A DNA stretch of 64,000 nucleotides. It comes from Prostheceraeus crozeri. Lineage: Eukaryota > Platyhelminthes > Polycladida > Euryleptidae. The notes under the pieces were generated by a model. That model was not told the origin of the DNA. It searched no databases and saw only the letters and a program-made list of their open reading frames with translations. Position 1 is the stretch's first letter. Every line of letters begins with the position of its first letter. The stretch covers positions 1 to 64,000 of the forward strand of contig CAJQUW010008598.1 of assembly GCA_907163375.1 (NCBI GenBank). The letters run 5' to 3'. Shown piece by piece: positions 52,452 through 61,950 of the stretch. The translations under genes were made by a program, and so were the position numbers.

Positions 52452-52802
52452 CCCCCGACAACGTAAGTCTGATCACTTCATCGAAAGACGAGGCAAGCGA
52501 CGGTCGTCGCTCTGAGCTCCCGATATCGGGTGTTTCAAAGGACTCTATCTTTTGAAGTAGGCAAGCTATCTTCTTACTTCAAAGTTTGTGTGATAGAGTT
52601 TGATAGTGTCTTTACTACTGATAAAAATTTTTAAAAGTAGTATGAGTAGTAAAATGCGGAATTTTTTAAAAATTCTTAATTTTCAGTTTTTTCAAAGTTA
52701 TAACATGTAGACTAAGGTTTTCAAGTATGCTGAGTTCAAATCTGCTATCAGATTTGAAATTTAACTAAGTCTAAGGCAGCTTTGAGGGGTTAGATCCCAG
52801 CT

Positions 52803-52934
52803 ACTGATCACTACCTTTGACTCGGCGTTACTGTTACCACTTCGGGGCAGTGACAATGATGTCTTCAGCTGTAAAGAGCGGGTATCGGGGAAGATCTCTC
52901 ACTTCCCTAGTGATCAGTACAAGGCCTTCGGGCT
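52803..52934 (+). ncRNA. Candidate structured RNA in the leader
   Basis: An exact 11-bp stem actgatcacta / tagtgatcagt closes 52,803-52,918. Inside, gggaag / cttccc forms a hairpin ending directly against the closing stem, and gttac / gtgac forms another around a TTCG. Directly after, ggcc-TTCG-ggct (52,923-52,934) gives a UUCG tetraloop. The left arm retains the segment with a mostly preserved closing stem. It could be a leader structure of the coiled-coil gene or an independent RNA; no known RNA family recognised. Confidence 0.4.
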
Positions 52935-53075
52935 GTCGACGGGATCGAGTGCCACTCACTACACTCAAATCTATCATTCCTGACTAAGTGTAATGCTTTA
53001 GGAATATGACTGTATTACATGATTCCAAACTTATACAAATTTCATTATCTTACAGTTAACGATAAAATCTCAGTA

Positions 53076-54355
53076 ATGGCAAATGACAAGAACCGAAAAT
53101 TCCACATCAAAATGTGTGTGTGCGGTCGAGTAAATCGCAGTGCGGACGCCAAGGCGCATGTGAAGAAGGCGGGCACTGACCACATGATTATCCTGAATAG
53201 GGTTGCGTGTGTAAAGTGTAGTGTTGAAGGGTGATGAGGATGAGGCGCGATTTTACAGAGTGCATGCAGATTGCAGTGGAGGTTTGGTGAATGACCTGAG
53301 ATTCACGCAGTTGATTGTTGAAGAGAGGGAGCGAATGTTGGCGATAGAGCGAGACGGCAAGGTGGAGAATGTTGTTGAGAATGATGAGTTGGCGAAAGCA
53401 GTTGCTTCGTTGGAGGCTGAGATTGAGCGAAAGAGAGTGCTTGAGAGTGATGATGAGGATGAAATGGATTTAGATAGGGAGCGTGTGAGGAAGTTGAGCT
53501 CTTCTTCCTCGGAGGTCTCCAACATAGTTGTTGAGGACCCCCCGCAGAGCTCATCTTCCCCAAAAGTGAAAAGTGGTGGGATTCGTGTGCAGTCGGCGAG
53601 GTGGTTGAAGGATGAAGAGAAGAAGCATGTGTCGCAGCAGATGGCGCATGATTTGTTGGTAAATAAGTATGAGAGTTTGAAGAAGGTGAAGGATGAAGTC
53701 GTGAATGAGTTAGCTGCGTTGAAAAAGAAGGAACTGAAGTCGAAGGAGATAGCGGATGAGAATATTCGAATGAGGCGTAGTGTAACTGATTTGAAGAATA
53801 AGACTCGAGAGTTGGAAGAGAAGAATGATGAGTGTGAGAAGAGGGCGAGTGCTGCAGAGAGAAGAATGAGAGATGCAGAAGCGAAGTTTGAGGAGATGAT
53901 GAAGGAGATGAGTGTGTTGAGAGCGAGGAATGTTGAGTTGGAGAGGAATGTGGCTCGGCGGGGTGATCAGAGACAGGCGTTTGAGAAGTTGGAGCGCATG
54001 AGGGATGAGTGGAATCGTGTGAATGAGGATAGGTTGTTTGAGTTTCACATCCCTATTCGGGATAATCATTTGGACGGTCAAGTCCTCGTCAACCGTAGTC
54101 TCGACGAGTCCATCATTTGTTACAATGGCCATCCGACCAAGAAATGTTTGCATGCCACACTGAGAACGCGCGGACATTTGCATAAATTTTCTGTTAGGAG
54201 GCCCACGAGACTACCCAAGGATGGCTAACTTGGTAAGTGAAAAGCAAATAAGATAGTATATCCTATTCTAATACATATCATTTTCATTGCAGATCTTTGC
54301 CCGCCTTCACCACCCCATCACGTTACTCCCGAGAACGAACCATCGGCTCTCTTAA
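53076..54355 (+). pseudogene. Coiled-coil protein gene with N-terminal Cys cluster, frame-disrupted
   Basis: The likely start is the ATG at 53,076. The first 50 residues hold CVCG and CVKC pairs plus histidines, a possible zinc site. Near 53,212-53,234 the frame must shift by one base to continue into the long frame ending at 54,228. That part is acidic, then Ser-rich (about 53,490-53,560), then a long charged coiled coil of about 140 residues. The 3' end may be spliced: gtaagt at 54,233 to tgcag at 54,292 (60 bp, branch-like ctaat inside) leads to a 20-codon exon ending at 54,355 within the 146-bp module. Purine-rich codon use differs from the AT-rich neighbours. Function unknown. Confidence 0.6.
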
Positions 54356-54471
54356 GGGCCACCTAGGGGCAAGACATGATAGAACCTCCACGCGGTTTGC
54401 CCTGGGCAGTCTTCGGACTGGCGAATACTATCATTAAGTTGAGTCTGCTATCAGTCAACTTGAACGTTGCA
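54326..54471 (+). repeat. 146-bp 3' module, right arm, copy 1
   Basis: Direct repeat of 54,800-54,945 with about six differences and no indel. Contains the hairpin cagtc-TTCG-gactg (54,407-54,420) and a second hairpin aagttga / tcaactt (54,437-54,461). It lacks AATAAA although a gene ends in it, so it may be a 3'-end or recombination element. Confidence 0.85.
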
Positions 54472-54485
54472 TCGCGTTAGAGGGG

Positions 54486-54493
54486 TATATAAA
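54486..54493 (+). promoter_or_regulatory. TATA box of the right variable cassette
   Basis: TATATAAA 31 bases before the cassette ATG, implying a very short 5' leader. Confidence 0.6.
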
Positions 54494-54524
54494 CCACTAC
54501 CTCTCATTTCATTTCATTTCAATC

Positions 54525-54791
54525 ATGCAGACGCCGAACAGTCAAGTCAGCTCTCCTCGCGGACCGCAGTTAAGACCGCGAAATTTATTTGATGAATTTG
54601 TTAGACTAGAGGAGCAAGACAGAGTCCACAACAATCTTGCTCGGATTGGCAATCCGATGACAGCAAGTGTTGTCAATCCAACGGAATGGCGTTACATTCC
54701 ACTTTTCAGTCACATAGCAATTAGCGTGGAAGTCGACACTGCTACCAAGGAGAGAGTCAAAGACTCTCTCAGCAGAATCGGTAGGGTGTAA
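54525..54791 (+). CDS. Variable-cassette small gene, right version (88 residues)
   Basis: An intact frame of 88 codons after a TATA box. The protein is polar with an acidic patch (FDEFVRLEEQD) and no signal peptide, membrane helix or recognised domain. It sits between two near-identical 146-bp modules. The left arm has the same flanks but a different small gene of similar size (21,255-21,502), sharing only a vague pattern (M, SP-rich start, then DE-rich patch). Function unknown; being intact and promoter-proximal suggests it is or was expressed. Confidence 0.6.
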   Translation: MQTPNSQVSSPRGPQLRPRNLFDEFVRLEEQDRVHNNLARIGNPMTASVVNPTEWRYIPLFSHIAISVEVDTATKERVKDSLSRIGRV

Positions 54792-54799
54792 GATGACGA

Positions 54800-54945
54800 C
54801 TCCCGAGAACGAACCACCGGCTCTCTTAAGGGCCACCATGGGGCAAGACATGATAGAACCTCCTCGCGGTTTGCCCTGGGCAGTCTTCGGACTGGCGAAT
54901 ACTATCATTAAGTTGAATCTGCTATCAGTCAACTTGAACGTTGCA
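54800..54945 (+). repeat. 146-bp 3' module, right arm, copy 2
   Basis: Begins nine bases after the cassette stop codon. Same TTCG hairpin at 54,881-54,894. Confidence 0.85.
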
Positions 54946-55525
54946 AATGAAGTTCGGTGTAATACTTCCTTTCGACGGGCGTTCCTGTAAAGGGCGGCGG
55001 TGAAACCCGTAGCTATGTATACCGCAAGGGACATTCGGCAATGGTCAATCTTGTTAAACCTCTCTGCGTCATGTTTGCAAGTGATTGCCTCTGTCTCAAC
55101 GTAGTATGCATTCGCGCCAGGGCGACATTTAGCCAGCTGTCGAAGGTTGCCTTATAAACTTTCCATTGCATACGTTATGAGAACCATGAGTTCTACCTGT
55201 CTCTATCAATGAGACGAATTGATGAATGGAATGAAATGGGAGGACACTCACGCGCCACACGCAGCATAACACACCTCTCTCTTCCGTAGTCTAACAAGCT
55301 CTTTACACATGGATCGCAGTCGATTGCTATCCCTGCATCAGATGTGTAAACTATCTTAATTTTATTTAACACTATTTCATCTACCATCATCACCCATATG
55401 AAATGTTATAAGATTTACAAGTTAAACTAAGCGTGCTACTATTTCCAAATGAAAAAGTATACATGCTTAAATCATCCACTGAAGCCCCATTCAAGTAAGT
55501 CAGTATGAAAGCAAAGATAATACGA
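54946..55525. other. Non-coding interval of the element
   Basis: Conserved between arms but without a convincing frame on either strand. Contains ttataaac near 55,153 and the shared word gcagtcgattgctatccctg near 55,318. Confidence 0.5.
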
Positions 55526-55529
55526 AAAA

Positions 55530-55535
55530 ATAATT
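55530..55535 (-). terminator. Poly(A) signal of the small acidic gene
   Basis: AATAAA on the minus strand begins within a few bases of the stop codon at 55,538-55,540. Confidence 0.5.
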
Positions 55536-55537
55536 TA

Positions 55538-55985
55538 TTATGGCATATATTTCAAAAGGTCTTCGTCGTCAATATCGTCCCAGAGTCTGACTTCACATAG
55601 ATCGCAAAAACAGTTCACTTGCTTCAATCGTTCTTCTACCGCGAGCCTCACTTTGTCGATGTACTCCCACTCCGCCATAGTTCGTGGCTGGGAGTTAGGG
55701 GTGATCCATTCCCATAATTGGTGGAGGAATTTGGTGCTGGTGATCTCCATCACATCATCAGTATCGTACTGCAGATACTTCCACCTCACGCCTGTTAAGT
55801 CGGGACACTCCTTCTCACATACACTCCTCTTCGTCGTCCGCTGGTAATGACAACTTTCTGATATTGTCCAGTCGGTACACCTTCTCTACCTTCCCCTTCA
55901 TTGGAGCGTTTGGTGCAACGAGCGCCTTTGGTGATGAACATGGAGAAGAGAATTTTGTGTTCGGTGTTGTCGGAGGGCTTGTCAT
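55538..55985 (-). pseudogene. Small acidic protein gene with one frameshift
   Basis: From the ATG at 55,983-55,985 an Ser/Pro-rich N-terminus (MTSPPTTPNTKFSSP) leads to RLDNIRKLSLPADDEEEC, then the frame shifts by one near 55,826 into the 83-codon frame 55,538-55,789. That part has a Cys pair FCDLC and an acidic end (DDIDDEDLLKYMP). Poly(A) signal follows immediately. The gene diverges from the polymerase gene and may share its promoter region. No family recognised. Confidence 0.5.
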
Positions 55986-56263
55986 GTTGACTGTGAATAA
56001 TAACTTTGAAATGTTTTCTAATTCTTAAGTATAAACAAGCAACCAATCAGAATGAACAGCCAATGAATGATGAATATGAAAGTATATATGTAAAGTGACA
56101 TTCGTGTCATTTCACTCTGTCTTTGAGACGTATAAGTGAAGTGTTCTCTGGCGAATTCTGTTATTATTTGAGGCGTACAAGGGAACTGCTCTCTCGTGAA
56201 TTCCAAATTTGAGTGAAGTTTCTATCTTGTTGAAGTATCAACCTTAAACTTGATTTCGTTGAA
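55986..56263. promoter_or_regulatory. Divergent promoter region with 45-bp tandem repeat
   Basis: Holds tatatatg near 56,083, the inverted repeat tgaca-TTCG-tgtca at about 56,097-56,110, and two 34-bp direct repeats (56,125-56,158 and 56,170-56,203; gagrcgtayaag to gaattc). CCAAT-like text faces the acidic gene. Drives the polymerase gene to the right by position. Confidence 0.5.
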
Positions 56264-59200
56264 ATGGTAAGTTGAAAATTTCTTCACTCATCTCCCTCAA
56301 ACGTGTGGCTAATAGCATCTTCCTCAATTTCAGGCATCAACTTCATCACCAACGCCCTCCCTTCTCGAGGAAAGTTTAGAGTTGTTGAGTCAAGGTAGGT
56401 TGTAACAATACAATGAGACTTGAACAGAGATGATAGAATGATTTCTCTTTCAGGTGATGTGAGTTCCAGCTCAGGACTCTCGCGACAAGGCAACGAGTGG
56501 GAATGTGCCGACTGCGGACATATGTTTACAAGGAAGCACAGTCTCCTTCGACACATCAAACAACGTGTGTGTCAACGCAAAGCGGCATCAATCTCCGGAG
56601 GTGAAGTTGATTCTGACGATGACATCTCCTTTCCTTGCGATTTGTGCCCTCTTTCTTTTGATAGTCACTTTCAGCGATCTTCGCACAGACTTCAACACAC
56701 GCATGCAAATGATCAGTACACCAACGGTACCTCTACCATCTCCCTCATTAATGTTTCACATAATAATTTAGTACGCGACTACTGCATGGAGTCCAATACT
56801 CAAATAGCAGATTTTCCTGAGTGGCTCCTTCAAAATTCTAACATTATCGAAGCGCTCTTCAACAATTTAGACAATTTTAGAATGAAGGCGCTCATCTACC
56901 TTAAACTAAAACATATTAAAATTGATTTTCAAACGGGGCAAGTGACGGAAAGAATACAGTTTCATGTTCCTTCCTCTTCCGCAACCGAAGTTGTAGACTG
57001 CGAGTCTTGGCTAAATTTTCACATTCAATGTTTAAAATCAAATGTAGATAAATTCAATCAACGCGACAGCGCTCTCATTTTTGATGGTGTGGACTCAGCC
57101 ATATTCAAAATTTCCCTATTAGAAAGTCATGCAGCTCGAGGCACATTTAAACTACCAAAAACGTTGTATAATAAGAAAGCTGTCATCAATGTCGATTGTA
57201 AATCGCAGTGTTTCAAATATGCAGTCCTATCCATCCTTCACTATAATGATATCAACGTGCATCGAGATCGCACCTATAGCTATAGACAGTGGGAGGATGA
57301 AATAGTCTTTGAAGGTTGTGATAGTAACAACATGAAAATCAAAGATGTAGAAACGTTCGAAAAACATAATAAGATTAAAATTGTCGTTCACGTGTGGGAG
57401 AAGGGGTTGAAGGGTGCCCGCTATAATTCACGTTCAACTTGTTATGAACGTGTAGTCAACCTCTTATTAGTAAAACAAGATGATAGCGAGGAATGGCACT
57501 ACTGTGGTATTCCCAAAATCTCTCGCTTGTACACTCACTTGGGGCACTCTAAAAGAGGTGAACATTTTGTATGCGACCGCTGCATCCGCTCCTTTTGGAG
57601 TAAAGATAAATTTGAAACTCACTATGAATGGTGCAAGAGAGGTAAATTACAAATGGAACGCATCCCCAAAGATAAAATATTTTCACATAGGGATAATGGT
57701 GACGAATTAAGTGCCCTGCGTGTCATTTACGCAGACATAGAATGCTACATTGATGATATCATCCACAAGCCAGCAGTCATATCCTGCTATGAAGTATGGC
57801 ATGACCACTTTAGGAATAGACAAAACAAAATGCATACTTGGCAAGGTGAAGATTGCATTTCAAAATTTCTAGAATTTCTCGATAGAGCTGCCAAATTTCA
57901 ACAATCATATGATTCCCAATTGCAGCGTAAGTCACCACATATGTCAGATGTGCCCTAAATGTCATAAAACGTTTGATGACGATAAAATTAAGAAAGTGCG
58001 TGATCATGATCACATCACTGGTAAATTTAGAAACGCACTCTGCTCCAAATGTAACTTTTCACTTAGGTTGAGACGTCGTGCACTACCCGTCATTTTTCAT
58101 AACTTTAAGGGCTATGACAGTCATATGCTCATAAAAGGAGGGTTGAGCCAGATGAAACCGTGGCAGTTTAATGTAATAGCGCAAACGAGAGAAAAATTCA
58201 TGGCAATGGCAATGACAGCAAAAGTACCAGTAGATAAAACCAAAGAATATAAGACAGTCTTCTTCGAAATAAAATTTTTAGATTCATTCCAATTCATGTC
58301 AGCGTCACTAGCTTCTCTCGTTCGTAATCTCAAGTTTCTTCCCCATAGTCAAACTTTGAAGAAACACTATCCAAACTTAACGGATGAAATAATCACTCGC
58401 AAAGGAGTCTTTCCCTATGCGTATTTTAGCTCAATGTCTAAACTAAATGAAACAACCCTTCCTTCCATTGACAAATTCCAAAACGATTTGACGGGTCAAG
58501 ATTGTCCAGTAGAGGACTATGAACATGCTCAAGAGGCAGGGTTAAAATTTGATTGTAAAACGTTTGGCGAATATATGATCGCTTACTTAGAATTAGATTT
58601 CATTTCGCTGGCTGATGTCTTTCAGGAATTTCGACGAGTGGCATTAGAAGAAGACAAATTAGATCCTGTCCACTTTGTCAGTCTACCAGCCATGTCCTTT
58701 AAATCAGCCTTTAAAATGACTGGTAAGACCATCCATCTCTTACAAGACCCGGAGATGTATAACATATTTGAGCGCGGAATACGCGGTGGTCTCACATTTG
58801 TGAATAAACATCACATAAAATCTAAAACAGTAGGTGATGATCATATCCACCTAAAGTACTATGACCAAAATAATTTATATGGCAGTTCACTGTCTAAACC
58901 GCTACCTCATTCCGAGTTTAGTTGGTTAAATCAAGATGAGCTTGCGTATTACTCCAACCCTTCAAACATTCTGAAGATTCCAGATGAAGGTGATTGGGGA
59001 TATTATTTTGAAGTGGATTTGATTTATTCAAATAGTATTAAAAATAAAACTGCTGATTTCCCACTCGCACCTGAATCTGGTGAAGTGACTGAAGATATGT
59101 TTTCACCATTCATGTCACAATTTCATAATAACTTAACAGAGTGTGGACAGCCAAGGTACAAACCATGCCGCAAACTTTTGCTCACCCAATATGATAGGAA

Positions 59201-60206
59201 AAATTATCTCGTACACTTCTGCATACTAAAATTTTATTTAGAAATGGGCATGCTTCTAAAGTCAGTTCACCGCATTTTCAAATTTAGACAGAAAGCCTTC
59301 CTCAAACCCTACATAGATAGTAACAGTCAAAAACGTGCACTCGCCCAAAATAATTTTGAAAAGGATTTTTGTAAATATAAGAATAACAGTCTTTTCGGAA
59401 AGACCATGGAGGATGTTAGAAAACGTATGAACTACAAACTAGTCGTTGATGAACAAAAATATCACAAACTGACCTCATCACCTCTTTTCATTGATAGAGA
59501 CATCATCGATGAGGATCTTGTAGGTGTTAAAATGATAAAATCTGAAGTTGAGTTGTGCAAACCCATCTATATTGGGCAAGCCGTTTTAGATTATTCCAAG
59601 CTTGAAATGTATCAACTCTTCTACAAAATATTAAAACCATGCCCTCTCGTAAAAGAGGTTCGCTTGCTGGGTGGTGATACAGATAGTTTCTTTTTAGGAA
59701 TTACCACTCAAAAAGATTTAAATTTTAATGAAGCAGGTAAGTCATTAGAAAAATATTTCGACACATCTAACTACAATCCCACTCATCCACTCTATTCCAT
59801 ACTTAATAAAGCCAAACTTGGTTGTTTTAAGGATGAAACAGCAGGAAAGGAAAAAGATGAAATGATTCTCCTCCGTCCTAAAATGTATTCCATGAAATTA
59901 AAAGAATGTGCAGATAGTATTAAGCGTGCTAAAGGTATATCAAAATCCATTGTTCACAAAATGAAACATCGGTCCTATAAGAAGGCCTATAAAAATAAAA
60001 CTATAACGTTTGTCAATATGACAATCTTAAAATCTCAAGTTCATACTGTGAAAACGCACACGTTCAAGAAACGAGCGCTTTCAGCATGGGAAGATAAGAG
60101 GTGTTGGATAGGACATAACACATCTCTTCCACATGGACATCCTGACACAAACATACCTCCACCCAAAAGAATAAAACTCACGCTACCACATTCAGGAGAC
60201 GTGTAA
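56264..60206 (+). pseudogene. Multi-domain family-B DNA polymerase gene, right copy, single deletion lesion
   Basis: Exon 1 coding part is only ATG (56,264-56,266); introns of 67 bp (56,267-56,333) and 59 bp (56,395-56,453) follow and join in frame. Domains: C2H2-type fingers near 56,505-56,710 and 57,568-57,640; Exo I ADIEC (57,731-57,745); endonuclease-VII-type zinc module CPKC/HDHITGKFR/CSKCN (about 57,950-58,060); Exo II NFKGYDSH; Exo III YLELD; pol motif A DQNNLYG (58,863 on), motif B KNNSLFGK (59,379-59,402), motif C DTDS (59,676 on). The C-terminal WEDKRCW/PHGH region is typical of this polymerase group. A 32-bp deletion at about 57,948, absent from the left copy, shifts the frame; the total length is otherwise consistent with one frame of about 1,282 codons. 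Confidence 0.85.
56267..56453 (+). other. Two tiny spliceosomal introns at the 5' end of the polymerase gene
   Basis: Intron 1 is gtaagt to tttcag (56,267-56,333), intron 2 is gtaggt to tttcag (56,395-56,453), separated by a 61-bp exon. The three exons join in one frame without a stop, which is strong internal support. Confidence 0.75.
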
Positions 60207-60362
60207 ATAGATTCATCCTTAACTCAGTATTTTGATGTTGCTTTTTGTAGATATACATGGTTGTTTTATGTATCGCATGAGATCGTTTCTTCCTGGTGAA
60301 TATATGCCTACAGTCAGCTCATTCCCCCTATATCTGTGAAAAGATTTTTTCATATACATATT

Positions 60363-60376
60363 TTTATTTCAATAAA
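60363..60376. terminator. Overlapping convergent poly(A) signals, right copy
   Basis: TTTATT at 60,363-60,368 serves the minus-strand gene; AATAAA at 60,371-60,376 serves the polymerase gene 165 bases after its stop. Confidence 0.6.
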
Positions 60377-60412
60377 CATATCACAATGACTTCACTTTGT
60401 TTTCCGAAACGC

Positions 60413-61950
60413 TTAAGTTACGAGGGATTTAGTATCTTTCACATGGATGCACTCTTGTAAACCATTGGTAATTTTGATAGTAATAGAGGGTATAGTTTGT
60501 TTGACGACGGGATGATAGAAAATAGATTCAAACATCTTCTCGACTATTCCATATGAAGCGTCTTTATCATGAATGAAATCACGTAAAATGTATTCTTTTT
60601 CTCACCAACAGAAATAGGTAGAATCAAATCACTTTGAATGTAAAGGTGCTGTTCATGTTTATCAAGTGTCATTGGTGTTTCTATACCAATCGTATGCGAA
60701 GCAGTAAACACAGTTTGTAGCATTGAAAAACCAAAGAGTTTTTTCAAATTTTTACTCAATTGACATTGAATGTCATCACCCAGTTTCAGAACAACGCGTT
60801 GATTTTCAATTGAAAACGAAATGCGGTGTGTCTTTACATCATATTTACTTTTCATCACATGCTTCAACTTCTGTTGTATATAAGGATTTACTACATGAAT
60901 GAAGCTTTCAACTGTATGATATAGACGCGGCATTATATTGATAGCAACTTTAGATTCTTCATAAGACTGGTAAATTTTCTTGATGCGATCACCATAGATG
61001 TCCACCCAACATTCATCATTAACTGAATCAGCTCTAGTGTGATATTCATGAGAACCATACACCACACCGCTTCCAATAATAGGTGTATAATGTCTTACAA
61101 AATGACGCAAGGTTGGAGAGAAATAAACTATAAGTTTGTCATTATATTTCTGAATAACCAACTTATTTTTGTCCGCCATAATTTTCTCTCCATACTTCTT
61201 ACCCACAGTCTCATTCCATCGTTTTACTAACTCAATAAGTGATAAAGGTTGAACACCACGCTTTTTCAAAATGATGCGTTCTTCACATTCTACAACATCT
61301 TCATCAAATATTTTAAATTCATAATGAAATTTGTTGATTTGATTTGAATAAACTTTTTTAAAATTTGCAGTAGCAATTGACGTTAGATGCAGTCCATGAC
61401 CAAAACCGAGATGTGGATAGAATTCATTATCCAACCTCAGTGTAAGACCTCTAGTAAAAGAATGAAAGCGAAGGAACTGTCTCCCACTCCAATGATAGAT
61501 AGTAAACTCATAAGCTTTCTGATTTTTATTCTTCATGATGGAAGTATTACCACTATTGAACGCCTTAATAATTTTCTCATTCCCAAATGGTTCATAATAA
61601 TCTGATTTTATCTGAATCCATTCATAGTTCCACTTTCCATCTGATGTTAAATTGTATGGGAACTGGAATGCATTATTCATCGTTATTCCATCATGGGTGC
61701 GAGGAGTCAATATCATTTCTTCCAAATCATTCACATTCTGAATATTGCTATCATAGCAAATACTAGAAACGCCAACCTCCCATTCACCTTCTAAATGTAG
61801 TGGGCGATTTAATTCTACTCGATAGTCTGATGGTTTATTTTTGGGAAATTTATTCATAGAAGCATTACTGGGTAAGTAGATTATAAAGGAGTCCTTATTT
61901 TCACTTTCCATATTATTCACATTGGAAAATATATTAGCATACTTTTGCAT
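60413..61950 (-). pseudogene. Structural-like gene 2 (W-E-V-G-V family), right copy, frameshifted
   Basis: Shares nearly all residues with the intact left gene at 1,200-2,720. The first in-frame ATG overlaps the stop of gene 1 in TAATG at 61,948-61,952; the second, shared and more likely start is 61,909-61,911. Near 60,596 the right copy has five A where the left has six, so the frame changes and ends early at 60,544. The original frame would meet a new TAA at 60,413-60,415. Function unknown, see left copy. Confidence 0.75.

Noticed and set aside
53200-53240. Programmed frameshift in the coiled-coil gene
   Set aside because: No recognised slippery site and no conserved counterpart in the decayed left copy; a simple one-base change or unseen intron is more likely.
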